DNA of 64,000 bases from an uncultured Bacteroidota bacterium (lineage in GTDB: Bacteria; Bacteroidota; Rhodothermia; Rhodothermales; Salinibacteraceae): NCBI GenBank assembly GCA_913056185.1, contig CAJXLV010000010.1, forward strand, positions 1-64,000, in the 5' to 3' direction. The notes below the pieces were generated by a model that did not search any database, had not been told where the DNA came from, and worked only from the letters and a program-made list of their open reading frames with translations. The translations under genes and the position numbers were made by a program. Of the stretch, positions 48,729 through 58,872 are shown one piece after another (the first letter of the stretch is position 1; every line of letters starts with the position of its first letter).

Positions 48729-48744
48729 TGAAACGGTCGTTTCA
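48729..48744. promoter_or_regulatory. Candidate TetR-type operator
   Basis: TGAAACG-GT-CGTTTCA, 7-bp inverted arms, 51 bp upstream of the TetR start; overlaps a TTGAAA. Confidence 0.6.
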
Positions 48745-48794
48745 GAAATCCGGTATAAGACACGTGTTGTTTCTCCCGCCCACCGTTCCGTCCC

Positions 48795-49397
48795 ATGGCA
48801 CGCCCCGCTTCGTTCGACCGTGACGAGAAACTTAAAGAGGCGATGCGCCTGTTCTGGAGGCAGGGCTACGAGGCCACCAGCGTGCAGGATCTGGTGGACC
48901 ACCTGGGCCTGAACCGGAGCAGCCTCTACAACGCGTTCGGCGGCAAGCATGATCTCTACCTGGAGGCGCTCGACCACTACCGCCGGGCGGGGCGGTGCGC
49001 CCTGCAGCAGCATCTCCGCGAGGCGCCCACCCCCATCGCGGGCATCCGGCACGCCTTTGAGGCCGTCGCGGCGCAGGCCACGGAGCGCCAGTGGGGGTGC
49101 TTTGTGGCAAACGCGGCCGTAGAGTGCGCCCCCCGCGACCCGGACACCGAGGCGCGGGCGGCGGACACGTTCGAGGAGATGCGCGCGTTATTTCGCGAGG
49201 CGGTCGAACAGGCACAGGCAGCCGGCACCATCGCGCCCACCCGCGATCCCGAGGCCCTGGGACGCTCCCTGACCAATGCCTTCTACGGCCTCCACCTAAC
49301 GGCCAAAACAAACCCCCCGTCCTCCGTCGTGGACGACATCGTCGACGAGACAATCCGTGGACTCACGGGGCCGGACCGTTCGCCAGAAGCGGCGTAG
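48795..49397 (+). CDS. TetR/AcrR family regulator
   Basis: FDRDEKLKEAMRLFWRQGYEATSVQDLVDHLGLNRSSLYNAFGGKHDLYLEALDHY. Confidence 0.93.
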   Translation: MARPASFDRDEKLKEAMRLFWRQGYEATSVQDLVDHLGLNRSSLYNAFGGKHDLYLEALDHYRRAGRCALQQHLREAPTPIAGIRHAFEAVAAQATERQWGCFVANAAVECAPRDPDTEARAADTFEEMRALFREAVEQAQAAGTIAPTRDPEALGRSLTNAFYGLHLTAKTNPPSSVVDDIVDETIRGLTGPDRSPEAA

Positions 49398-49560
49398 CCG
49401 GTCCGCACGGAGTCCCGGCAGGCCTCCGCTCGCGTGCTCCTGCGAATCGGACGCCCCGAAACAATGCGGCCGCAAAGACCTTCCAAATTTTGAAACAATC
49501 GGTCCAAAACAGGCCGATTCCCTTCGTTACGCCCCTCATCTTTCAGCCCCGTGCCCGATC

Positions 49561-50196
49561 ATGGAAACTCCAACATCATCCTCCGCCGAAAAGACAGCGA
49601 CCCCTGATCACGACATCCTCTCCCTGTTTGCGGAGCGCTGGAGCCCCCGTGCGTTTGCCGACCGGCCCGTCGAGCCAGAAAAGATCACTCGTATGCTGGA
49701 GGCAGCCCGCTGGGCCATGTCGTCCTACAACGAGCAGCCCTGGCGCTACGTGGTAGCGGCGCGGCACGAAGACCCGGAGGGCTACGACGACCTGCTGCAC
49801 TGCCTCAACGAGTTCAACCAGGAATGGGCCCAGAACGCCCCAGTCCTCATGATGTCGTTCTACAAAAAGACCTTTTCGGAGAACGACCGCCCGAACCGCT
49901 GCGCCCCGCACGACCTCGGCGCTGCGTCGGCGGCCCTTACGTTTCAGGCCACAGCGATGGATCTGTACGTGCACCAGATGGCCGGCATTCTCAAGGAGAA
50001 AGCCCGCGAGACGTACGGCGTGCCGGACGATTTTGAGCCGATGGCGGGGCTCGCGGTGGGCTACCTGGGGGCGCCGGACATGCTTCCGGAGGGGCAGCAA
50101 GACGCTGAGACGAGCCCCCGCTCGCGCATGCCACTCGAGGAATTCGTGTTCGAGGGCACGTGGGAATCCTCCGCGTCCATCGCCGACAACGCGTGA
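49561..50196 (+). CDS. Nitroreductase family protein
   Basis: LFAERWSPRAFADRPVEPEKITRMLEAARWAMSSYNEQPWRYVVA. Confidence 0.92.
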   Translation: METPTSSSAEKTATPDHDILSLFAERWSPRAFADRPVEPEKITRMLEAARWAMSSYNEQPWRYVVAARHEDPEGYDDLLHCLNEFNQEWAQNAPVLMMSFYKKTFSENDRPNRCAPHDLGAASAALTFQATAMDLYVHQMAGILKEKARETYGVPDDFEPMAGLAVGYLGAPDMLPEGQQDAETSPRSRMPLEEFVFEGTWESSASIADNA

Positions 50197-50258
50197 TCCC
50201 TGCAGGATCCGGTCCCGCCACGCTCTTCCGATTTTCTTGTTTGACCGCCTCTGAAGCC

Positions 50259-50645
50259 ATGTCCACAAAATATCTCTACTGGGGCTCTACGGGGCTCCTG
50301 GCCCTGTTCATGCTGGCCTCCGGCGTCCTGTACTTCACCGCCGAGTCGATGGCGGCCAACTTTGCGCGCCTGGGCTTCCCGGACTACTTCCGCGTGCAAC
50401 TGGGCGTGGCGAAGGTGCTCGGGGCGCTGGCCCTGGTCGTGCCGCTGCCTCGCTCGCTGAAGGAATGGACGTACGCCGGCTTCGGCATCAGCTTTGTCTC
50501 GGCCATCGTCGCGCACATGGCGGTTGGCGATCCGCTGACCTCAGTGGTGCCGCCGCTGGTGGCGCTGTTTCTGTGGGGCTGGTCGTACGCCACGTACCAC
50601 CGGTACGTCCTGGGGGAGCAGTCCGCGTCCACCGCGGAGATGTAG
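50259..50645 (+). CDS. DoxX-like family membrane protein
   Basis: Small four-TM protein; MSTKYLYWGSTGLLALFMLASGVLYFT...LGFPDYFRVQLGVAKVLGALALVVP. Confidence 0.85.
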   Translation: MSTKYLYWGSTGLLALFMLASGVLYFTAESMAANFARLGFPDYFRVQLGVAKVLGALALVVPLPRSLKEWTYAGFGISFVSAIVAHMAVGDPLTSVVPPLVALFLWGWSYATYHRYVLGEQSASTAEM

Positions 50646-50661
50646 CGGCGGAGGGCCGCCG
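50646..50661 (+). terminator. Hairpin directly after DoxX-like stop
   Basis: CGGCGG-AGGG-CCGCCG; no T-run. Confidence 0.4.
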
Positions 50662-50825
50662 TCCGGGAAGTCCGAGGTGTCATTGGAAAGGCCTCCAACA
50701 AATCGAACCCGGATTTTCCAAAACAGTTGGGCCGCGAGGCGTGTGCACAGAATGCGGCGCACTGGGCCTCAGGCCCACGGTGCCGAGGAGATCCCGACCG
50801 CTTTGCTCGTCTCCGAATCTCTTCA

Positions 50826-52625
50826 ATGGCCCCGTCTGCGTCACGAGAGTCCACCCTGTCCATTTTGAAGCGCCTCTGGGGCGTGCTTGCGCCCTACAAG
50901 CTCCGCGTTGTGGGGCTGGCGCTGCTCATCAGCTTCTCGGCGGCGCTGGCGGCGGCCGGGCCGCAGTTCGTGCGGTACGCGTTCGACGTAGTGATTCCGG
51001 CGGGGGAGGTGTCGCTGTTTGTGTGGTTTGGGGGGGCCTTCGCGGCGTTCTACCTGTTCCGGGCGGGGGTGGAGTACGGGGGCATGTACTGGAGCTTTGC
51101 CCTTACGCAGCAGGTGGTAAGCGACGTCCGGATGGACGCGTACGACCATCTCTTGGAGCTTCCCGTCTCCCGATTTTCCGAAGAGCAGTCCGGCTCGCTC
51201 AGCTCGCGGGTGGTGAACGACCCCAATGCGCTGGAGGGCATGATCCAGGCGGCGGCCTCGCGCCTTTCGGGGCAGCTGGTGGCCATCGGGGTGGTGGCGA
51301 GCATTCTCGTGGTGATGAACTGGGTGCTGGCGCTTGTGAACCTGGTGGTGCTGCCTCTGCTGGCCGCCATCACGTACCACTACCAGGAGCCGCTGCGGAA
51401 CGCGTCCCGCGAGATTCGCGAAACGGTGGCCCGCATGACGGCCGCCTCCACCGAGGCCATTTCCAACATCCGTGTCGTCAAGGCTTTCGTCGGGGAAGAG
51501 CAGGAGCGCGACCGGTTCGGCGAGACGAATCAGGCGTACGTGGACCTGAACCTGGACCGCCGCAAGGAGGTGGGGGCGATGGAGGGGCTCATCAACATCA
51601 CGGCAAACTACGGCCTCGGCGCGCTGCTGGTGGTGGGCGGCTGGCTGGCGGTGCAGGGCAGCCTCACGATTGGCGAGCTGACGGCCTTCATCATGTACCA
51701 GCGTCAGCTGCAGGGACCGGTCAAGTCGGTCATGTTCTTCAACGACAAGCTGCAGGCAGGCATGGCGGCGCTGGAGCGGCTCTCGGACCTGATGGACACG
51801 GCGCCCGAGGACGGGGGCGCGACGGAGGAGGTGCCGGTGGGGCCGGTGGCCCTGGAAGAGGTGCGCTTCACCTACCCCAGCGCCGAGGAGCCGGCCCTGC
51901 GCGACCTGTCGCTCCGCATTGAGCCGGGCGAGACGGCGGCGCTGGTCGGGTCGTCCGGGGCGGGCAAGAGCACGGCGGCCAGCTTGATGGCGCGGTTTTG
52001 GGACCCGCAGTCTGGGCGGGTGACCATCGATGGGCAGGACGTGCGGTCGTTCGCCCTCAAGGCGCTCCGTCGGCGCACTGCGCTGGTGCCGCAGTCGCCT
52101 ACGCTCTTTTCCGGCACGGTGGCCGGCAACATCCGCTACGCCGACCCCGATGCGGAGGACGAGACGGTGGAACGGGCGGCGCGCATGGCGAATGCGCACA
52201 CATTCATCCAGAAGCTCCCCGACGGCTATTCCACGGAAATCGGCGAGCGCGGCGTGCGCCTTTCCGGCGGACAGAAGCAGCGCGTGGCCATCGCGCGGGC
52301 CATTTTGAAGGACGCCCAACTTCTGCTGCTCGACGAGGCAACGTCTGATCTCGACAGCGAGTCGGAGGCGGTGATCCAGGACGCGCTGGACGGCCTTTTC
52401 GCGCGCGGCGGCCGGCTTACGTCCATCGTCATCGCGCATCGCCTGAGCACCATCGAAGGGGCCGACACCATTTTTGTGCTGGAAGACGGGCGACTCGTGG
52501 AGCAGGGCTCGCATGCGGACCTTCTCGCCCAACAGGGGCGCTACGCGGAGCTACGTGCCTTGCAGCGTCGAGAGGGACGGGCAGACACGGCGCTTGCGCT
52601 CGACCCGGCGGGCGCTCAGTCCTGA
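50826..52625 (+). CDS. ABC transporter, fused permease-ATPase (multidrug/lipid exporter type)
   Basis: GSSGAGKSTAASLMARFWDP, VRLSGGQKQRVAIARAILKDAQLLLLDEATSDLDSES. Confidence 0.94.
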   Translation: MAPSASRESTLSILKRLWGVLAPYKLRVVGLALLISFSAALAAAGPQFVRYAFDVVIPAGEVSLFVWFGGAFAAFYLFRAGVEYGGMYWSFALTQQVVSDVRMDAYDHLLELPVSRFSEEQSGSLSSRVVNDPNALEGMIQAAASRLSGQLVAIGVVASILVVMNWVLALVNLVVLPLLAAITYHYQEPLRNASREIRETVARMTAASTEAISNIRVVKAFVGEEQERDRFGETNQAYVDLNLDRRKEVGAMEGLINITANYGLGALLVVGGWLAVQGSLTIGELTAFIMYQRQLQGPVKSVMFFNDKLQAGMAALERLSDLMDTAPEDGGATEEVPVGPVALEEVRFTYPSAEEPALRDLSLRIEPGETAALVGSSGAGKSTAASLMARFWDPQSGRVTIDGQDVRSFALKALRRRTALVPQSPTLFSGTVAGNIRYADPDAEDETVERAARMANAHTFIQKLPDGYSTEIGERGVRLSGGQKQRVAIARAILKDAQLLLLDEATSDLDSESEAVIQDALDGLFARGGRLTSIVIAHRLSTIEGADTIFVLEDGRLVEQGSHADLLAQQGRYAELRALQRREGRADTALALDPAGAQS

Positions 52626-52745
52626 GGGCAGGGCGAGCTGGGCCGAGGTGTGGCGTGTGCTGCCGAAGACGGCTGCGAACCCACCGCCGAGCAGCGCATT
52701 GGGGCACCTCCACCTGTCCTGTCTCCTTGTCTCGCTCTGTACCTC

Positions 52746-53450
52746 ATGGATTCTTCCCGAACCGCCCTCGTCACGGGGGGCAACCGTGGGATTGGCCTCG
52801 CCCTCTGCGAAGGGCTTGCCGACCGTGGAATGACGGTTGTGATGGGCTCCCGCAACAAAACCCGGGGCGAAGGCGCTGCGGCTTCGATCCGAGGGCGTGG
52901 TGGGTCGGTGCGGGTCGAGCAGCTTGATGTCATCGAAACGGCTTCCATCCGGGCGTGCAAAGAGCGCCTGGAGGCCGACGACGTGACGGTGGACGTGCTC
53001 ATCAACAACGCAGGCGTCTACCCGGAAGGGGATGTGCTGGAGACGACCCTCGACCAGCTTGACCAAAGCTGGACGGTCAACACTCGCGGACCGTGGCTTT
53101 TGGTGAAGGCGTTCGTGCCGGGCATGATCGAGCAGGGCTACGGACGCGTGGTGAACGTGTCGTCCGGCTCCGGCTCGTTTGGGGAGGGGCTCGATTCTGG
53201 CCACGCCGCCTACGCGGCCTCTAAGGCATCCCTCAATGCCCTCACCATGGCGCTCGACGATACACTGCCAGCGGGGACGGACGTGAAAGTGAATGCAATG
53301 TGCCCGGGCTGGGTGCACACGCGGATGGGGGGCGACGAGGCGCCGCGAACGCCGGCGGAAGGGGCGGATACGGGGCTCTGGCTCGCGACGCTTCCCGCGG
53401 ACGGCCCGAGTGGGGAATTTTTTCGGGATCGCGAGCCCATTCCCTGGTAA
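52746..53450 (+). CDS. Short-chain dehydrogenase/reductase
   Basis: ALVTGGNRGIGLALCEGLA, LINNAGVYPEGD, VNVSSGSGSFGEG, YAASKASLNALTMAL. Confidence 0.95.
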   Translation: MDSSRTALVTGGNRGIGLALCEGLADRGMTVVMGSRNKTRGEGAAASIRGRGGSVRVEQLDVIETASIRACKERLEADDVTVDVLINNAGVYPEGDVLETTLDQLDQSWTVNTRGPWLLVKAFVPGMIEQGYGRVVNVSSGSGSFGEGLDSGHAAYAASKASLNALTMALDDTLPAGTDVKVNAMCPGWVHTRMGGDEAPRTPAEGADTGLWLATLPADGPSGEFFRDREPIPW

Positions 53451-53641
53451 TGCTTCTTTGAGAATGCGGGCGCGAGGCGGAGCCCGGTGCGCATCGGAGC
53501 AGGGAGAAACATCCCGATGGCAATCGAGGTACCTCCCGCACTCCTGTTCAAAACATATTTTTTATTTGAAACTAAAACATAAAGACGAGAGCGCGGTGGG
53601 AGGCGTTGGTGAACTTCACGGCATTGAGTAGAGCACGAGAC

Positions 53642-53682
53642 GAGCACTCTGAATGCACCCGGTCGCTTCACTCCCAGCGCAG
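53642..53682 (-). repeat. 41-bp dispersed intergenic repeat, copy B
   Basis: Reverse strand CTGCGCTGGGAGTGAAGCGACCGGGTGCATTCAGAGTGCTC; five differences from copy A, all transitions. Confidence 0.85.
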
Positions 53683-53967
53683 ACGACGTCCTGCAGAGGA
53701 TTCGACGGACTACACAAGATTCGTCCCTCCGAGTGGCTGGCGAAAGACCTAAACGGTCCGTCATGGCTTTGCCCACCGGCGTGCGGGATCGACCGCACAT
53801 GCGCTGCCCCCCGCAACAGTGTCCCCCGCCCTTCCCCCAATCTCTCGCCCTTGCCCTGACGGGGGCCTCTTTGAGCCGCCGGGAGAGAGGACAAGGGGAC
53901 GCCGCGCCCGAAGACATACGTGTGCCTGACGAAAGAGCGAGTGCTTACTGTTACGCCTGTGCCGACG

Positions 53968-54429
53968 ATGCTCCCCCTCCCGCCCCTTCTTGCGCTGACC
54001 GCCCTCAGCATCGTTCTGGCGGGCCCGGTCGCCGCGCAGCCGCAGACCGACACAACGATCACGTGGCGCAGCTACAGCCGCACCGGCACCGCGGCGGTGC
54101 AGGTCTATCCCGGCCCGCCCGACGATGAGGAGGCCCACACCATTGTCGTCAAGGAGCTCGCTCGGAACGAGGGGCCCTCAACCGTCGACGACTTTCAGTA
54201 TTTGGCCGACCGGGTGGGGCGCAGCTTCGGCATCGATCCCACAACGGCGTACTGGGTGCTTCACTGGGGCGGGTTTTCGTTTATAGGCGCCGACCCAGAG
54301 GCCGACAAGGCCCTTTTCCTGCGCGCTACGTTCAACCGCACGAAAAGTGGAGCCCTGGGAAGTCCGTACTGGAAGGTGGTTTCGGAAACGGACGTGCGTG
54401 AACTGACTGACCGCCGCTGGCGCCCGTAA
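53968..54429 (+). CDS. Small secreted hypothetical protein
   Basis: Signal peptide MLPLPPLLALTALSIVLAGPVAAQ followed by WRSYSRTGTAAVQVYPG. Confidence 0.65.
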   Translation: MLPLPPLLALTALSIVLAGPVAAQPQTDTTITWRSYSRTGTAAVQVYPGPPDDEEAHTIVVKELARNEGPSTVDDFQYLADRVGRSFGIDPTTAYWVLHWGGFSFIGADPEADKALFLRATFNRTKSGALGSPYWKVVSETDVRELTDRRWRP

Positions 54430-54550
54430 CGAGGGGCAATGGGGCCACCGGGGCCGCCGGGGCCGAGGGGGAATCGGATGCGAACGTGCTGCGTTCACAA
54501 GGCGTCCGGCTCCATTGACATTCCCTCTGTCTTTTCCTGCCCCCAGTGCC

Positions 54551-54973
54551 ATGGTTCAGATTGAGACCGAATACGTCGGCGACCTGCAGTGCACGGCCGC
54601 GCATGTGCCGTCCGGCATCACCCTCACCACCGACGCCCCGGAGGACAACCGGGGGGAGGGGCGCTCTTTCTCGCCCACCGATCTCGTGGCCACGGCCCTG
54701 GGCACCTGCATCGCCACCATCCTCGGCATCCAGGCCGAGACGCACGGGCTCGACCTGGAGGGCACAACCGTCTCCGTCCGGAAGGAGATGGCGTCGAATC
54801 CGCGCCGCATCGACGCGCTCCGCACAGAGGTGACCATGCCCGTGGCCCTGGCCCCTCCCATCCGCACCCGACTGGAGCGCGCCGCCCGTCACTGCCCCGT
54901 CGACGAGAGCCTCCACGCCGACATCGACGTGCCCATTGTGTTTCACTGGCCGGGCGGCGGGGCTGCGCAGTGA
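54551..54973 (+). CDS. OsmC family protein
   Basis: GEGRSFSPTDLVATALGTCIATILGIQAETHGLDLEGTTVSVRKEM...RHCPVDESL. Confidence 0.93.
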   Translation: MVQIETEYVGDLQCTAAHVPSGITLTTDAPEDNRGEGRSFSPTDLVATALGTCIATILGIQAETHGLDLEGTTVSVRKEMASNPRRIDALRTEVTMPVALAPPIRTRLERAARHCPVDESLHADIDVPIVFHWPGGGAAQ

Positions 54974-54980
54974 GGCGGGG

Positions 54981-55844
54981 CTACCGGACGAGGAGGAGGG
55001 GGCGGTCCAGGAGGTAGAGGAACCGCTGCAGGCGTGGACGGGCGAGAGGCGCGGCACTCTCGGGCAGCACCACGAGGCCGTGCCCTGTGCGGCGAGCGAA
55101 CGGGGCCAGCCGTTGATGCTCCGCATTCGTGAGACGGTGGGTCTGGACGGCAAGGGCACGCTCGTGACAGTAGTCGTTCACCGCGTCCCGGTAGCGGTCG
55201 GGATGTGCGGTGGCATCGTCCACGGGCGGGAGGCCTACCGTCAAGCGATGCCCGTCTCCAATACTCGCCAGCTCAGCGGCTACCGTGAGGGCAGTCTGGG
55301 CGGCGTCCGAGCCGTCGTAGTATGTAAAGAGGGGCCGCCATGCCCGCAGGGCCCGGCGCAGCACCAACACCGGGGTGGGGGCCTGCGCAAGTACGGCACG
55401 AGTGGTCGTACCGAGGCGGCGCCGACTGCTTTGCGTACTCGTTTTGCCCAGGGCCACGAGGTCGGCCTCGTCGGCGGCCCGGAGCAACTCGCGGGTCACC
55501 TGTCCCTCGACCACGCGGAAGGCATAGTCCACGTTTGCGTGCTCGGCAATCTTCCGAACTGTCGCCTCCGCCCGTTCCGCCTGGGAGCGGAGCTGCCGCT
55601 GGGCGCGGCGGTCATCGAGGCGCCGCGGTGCCTCGGAGTGCGTACGGACTTCTTTCGCGAAGGGAATTTGTGCTGCCCGAAGCAGGGTCTGGTTCTTGAC
55701 AAACAGGCCGTCGAGCTTCGCCTCCAGGCCAGCTGCCAGCTGCGCTGCCATTTGGAGCGCCGCGCGGCTGTGCGGGGAATCGTTGGTCGCAACCAGGATG
55801 CGGCGAAAGGGGCGGGCGGACGAGGCGGCGTCGGAGGAGGGCAT
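54981..55844 (-). CDS. Universal stress protein, tandem UspA domains
   Basis: FRRILVATNDSPHSRAALQMAAQLA...VLAQAPTPVLVLRR; second half HGLVVLPES. Confidence 0.82.
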   Translation of the reverse strand: MPSSDAASSARPFRRILVATNDSPHSRAALQMAAQLAAGLEAKLDGLFVKNQTLLRAAQIPFAKEVRTHSEAPRRLDDRRAQRQLRSQAERAEATVRKIAEHANVDYAFRVVEGQVTRELLRAADEADLVALGKTSTQSSRRRLGTTTRAVLAQAPTPVLVLRRALRAWRPLFTYYDGSDAAQTALTVAAELASIGDGHRLTVGLPPVDDATAHPDRYRDAVNDYCHERALAVQTHRLTNAEHQRLAPFARRTGHGLVVLPESAAPLARPRLQRFLYLLDRPLLLVR

Positions 55845-55962
55845 GCCGGAGGGGGAGGAAGCGAAGAGGACAGCCGGGGACGAGCAGCGAACAGGCGAGG
55901 ACAATCTTTCCATTTCAAACGAACAGCTGCCGACGAACGTTCGCCCGGCGGAGGCCGTGTAT

Positions 55963-58425
55963 TCACTCGGCAGCCCCTGCACGGCCGTTGTTCAGCGCAA
56001 ACTGGCGCCGATGGTCGGCAAACGCATGGAGCCGGGCCTCCACCCGTGCATTGACAGTATCGTCGGGGAAGGCGCCCTGGTCGTCGCGCGTCCCGGCCTC
56101 CACGCCCGTCAAGAGCTCGATGCCCTGGTCGATCGTTTCCACGGGGTAGACGTGAAAGTCGCCCGTGCGGACAGCCTCCACTACGTTGGGACGCAGCATG
56201 AGGTTATCGGCATTAGGGGCAGGAATCAAAACCCCCTGCTCGCCGGTCAGGCCCCGTTCAGCGCAGATGTCGAAGAAGCCTTCGATCTTCTCGTTCACGC
56301 CGCCGATGGGCTGCACCACCCCGCGCTGGTTGACCGACCCGGTCACGGCCAGAGACTGCCTGAGGGGCACCTCCGAGAGCGCCGAGAGCAGCGCGTAGAG
56401 CTCGGCCGAGGAGGCGCTGTCTCCGTCGATGCCGCCGTACGACTGCTCAAACACGAGGCGGGCTGAGAGGGAAAGCGGCGACTGCTGCGCGAACCGTCCC
56501 TCCAGGAAGCCCGCGAGGATGAGAACGCCTTTCGAGTGAAGGGGGCCGCCCAGGGCCGCCTCGCGCTCGATGTCCACAATCTCCCCCGTGCCGAGGCGCA
56601 CCCGCGCGGTGATGCGGTTTGGCTTTCCGAAGCTGACTCCCCCCATCTCCAGATACGACAGGCCGTTGATCTGGCCGATGGTGGTGCCCTGGGTGTCGAT
56701 GTACACCTTCTCGCGCTCGATGGACTCGTGCACACGATCCCGTAGGCGTCCCGCACGGCGGACCTGCGCGTCGATGGCCTGCTGCACGTGCGCCTCCGTC
56801 ACCGTGGGAGCCCCGTCGTCCCGGGCCCAGTGGTCGGCCTCGGTCATTAGGTCGCGGATGTCGGCCACCTGCGCACTGAGCTTCTCCGTGTCGCTCACCA
56901 GGCGGAGGCTGTGCTCCAGCACCCGCGCCACGGCCGAACCATCAAAAGGCTGCAGATCGCGGTCGTCGATGGTGGTGGCAAGGAGATCAGTGTAGGCCTC
57001 TTCCTGGGCCTCCGTCCGGTCGATCTGGTCGTCAAAATCCGCCATGACCTTAAACAGGCGATCCATATCCGGGTCCAGGGCATCGAGGAGGTAGTAGACC
57101 AGCCGTTCGCCCACCACCACAATTTTGACGTCGAGTGGCACGGCCTCCGGCTCGAGCGTGAGGGTGCGCATGAGGCCGAGCGCCTGCCCGGGCGACTCAA
57201 TTTGAATCTCCCCGTTGCGGAGCGCCCGCTTGAGGCCCTCCCACGCATAAGGGTGGGTGAGCAGCTGGCGGGCATCCACCAGGAGATAGCCGCCGTTGGC
57301 CTCGTGGAGCGCGCCCTTGCGAATCAGGTTAAAGTCGGTGACCAGCGCGCCCATCTGGGCGATCTGTTCCACCTGCCCCACGAGGTTTTGGTGGTTGGGG
57401 TTGTCTTCGTACACGACAGGCGCGCCGTCGGTGTCTTCGTTGTCGACGATGAGGTTGACGCGGTAGCGGCGCCAGAAGGCCCCGTCCGGCGCAGGCGTTT
57501 CCTGGCCGCCGCCCTGCTGGCCCTGTTGCTGCATCAGGGGGCCTGGGCCCTGCTGGGGGGACGATTGGTTTTGCTGCGCCGCCTGGACGAAGAAGTCGAC
57601 ATTTTCGACCAGATCCGCCCGTATGCTATCCAGAAACGCGCACACCGCGTCGAGGTCAGCGTACTTCTCATGCAGCTCTTCCAACTGATCGTCAAGGACG
57701 AGGGTGGCCATTTCCTCGTTCAGGGCCTCAATGCGGCGGCGCGCCTCGCGTTGATGCGCGGGCACCTTCTGGAGGATGTCCTGAAGCTCCGCCTGGTAGT
57801 CGTCAATCTTCGCCTGTACCGCCTCCCGTTCCTCCTCCGGCATCGACTCCATGTCTTCCGGCGGCACCACCTCGCCGTCGCGAAGGGGGGCGAAGACGAA
57901 GCCCTGCGGGGTGCGAATGAGCGCGATGCCGCTCTCCCGGGCGCGGTCCTGAAGGTCCTCAAGCGCAGCCTCTTGGTCTTCTTGGGCCTCCTCCTGAATC
58001 ATCTCGCGGCGCGACTGATACTCCTCGCTCTCGAACGTACCGGGGAGGGCCGTCTGCAGGTCCTCGATCAGCGCGTCTACGTCCGCCCGGAGTGCACTGC
58101 CCCGCCCTGCCGGCAGCCTTAAGGCCCGGGGCTCGCGCTCATCCTCAAAGTGATTCACGTAGCAGAGGTCGGGCGGCGTTTCCTCGGTGGCCGCCTGCTC
58201 TTCCAGCAGCTCCTGCACAAGCGCGCGGCGCCCAGTGCCCGTGGGCCCAAGCGCAAATACGTTGTACCCATCGGCGTCAATGTTCATGCCGAAACGAAGC
58301 GCCTCCACCGCACGGTCCTGGCCCACCACGTTCGTATCGGCCGGGAGATCGTCGGTGGTCTCGAAGTCAAAGGTGGACGGGTCGAAGCGCTGGCGGAGGG
58401 CGTTGGCCGGAAGGGGGTCGATCAT
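55963..58425 (-). CDS. LonB/YcbZ-like ATP-dependent protease (S16)
   Basis: NVFALGPTGTGRRALVQELLEE; YLEMGGVSFGKPNRITARVRLG; IDGDSASSAELYALLSALSEVPLRQSLAVTGSVNQRGVVQPIGGVNEKIEGFFDIC. Confidence 0.93.
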   Translation of the reverse strand: MIDPLPANALRQRFDPSTFDFETTDDLPADTNVVGQDRAVEALRFGMNIDADGYNVFALGPTGTGRRALVQELLEEQAATEETPPDLCYVNHFEDEREPRALRLPAGRGSALRADVDALIEDLQTALPGTFESEEYQSRREMIQEEAQEDQEAALEDLQDRARESGIALIRTPQGFVFAPLRDGEVVPPEDMESMPEEEREAVQAKIDDYQAELQDILQKVPAHQREARRRIEALNEEMATLVLDDQLEELHEKYADLDAVCAFLDSIRADLVENVDFFVQAAQQNQSSPQQGPGPLMQQQGQQGGGQETPAPDGAFWRRYRVNLIVDNEDTDGAPVVYEDNPNHQNLVGQVEQIAQMGALVTDFNLIRKGALHEANGGYLLVDARQLLTHPYAWEGLKRALRNGEIQIESPGQALGLMRTLTLEPEAVPLDVKIVVVGERLVYYLLDALDPDMDRLFKVMADFDDQIDRTEAQEEAYTDLLATTIDDRDLQPFDGSAVARVLEHSLRLVSDTEKLSAQVADIRDLMTEADHWARDDGAPTVTEAHVQQAIDAQVRRAGRLRDRVHESIEREKVYIDTQGTTIGQINGLSYLEMGGVSFGKPNRITARVRLGTGEIVDIEREAALGGPLHSKGVLILAGFLEGRFAQQSPLSLSARLVFEQSYGGIDGDSASSAELYALLSALSEVPLRQSLAVTGSVNQRGVVQPIGGVNEKIEGFFDICAERGLTGEQGVLIPAPNADNLMLRPNVVEAVRTGDFHVYPVETIDQGIELLTGVEAGTRDDQGAFPDDTVNARVEARLHAFADHRRQFALNNGRAGAAE

Positions 58426-58480
58426 GGAAGGGCTGGAGGGAAGAACGAAAGGGGAAAATGGACGATGCGAACGCCTCAAC

Positions 58481-58507
58481 GATGTGCATCCGAAAGATGT
58501 GCACCCG
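58481..58507. repeat. Two direct repeats GATGTGCAYCCG spaced 15 bp upstream of the LonB-like gene
   Basis: GATGTGCATCCGAAAGATGTGCACCCG. Confidence 0.5.
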
Positions 58508-58872
58508 TCGGCCCGCTCGGGAGAGGGGGGGCGGATGGGGGCGGCCTTGTGCTGGAGGGGCAGTGTGGAGGCCTGCTGATGCCGACACGCTCGCACGGGG
58601 ACTTCCGGGGCGCGTTAGACACGAGAGGGCATCGTCGGGCCGCGGTTTCGGCCGCCGTCGGGACGAAGGCGTTCGGCCCGCAGACGTTCCGCGCAACCCC
58701 AAGGGCAGGGCCTGGACGGGACGTGGTGCCGGCGCGAATGCACGCAGGAACGCGCGGGCGCGTCCCGGTGTGTCCCGCACGCCACCTCGTGCTGTTAAGC
58801 AACATCCCGGGCAGAGGCCGGCGGCGAGGATACTCTCACGCGACCAGCACCGGGGGGCGGGACGTCGCCTCG

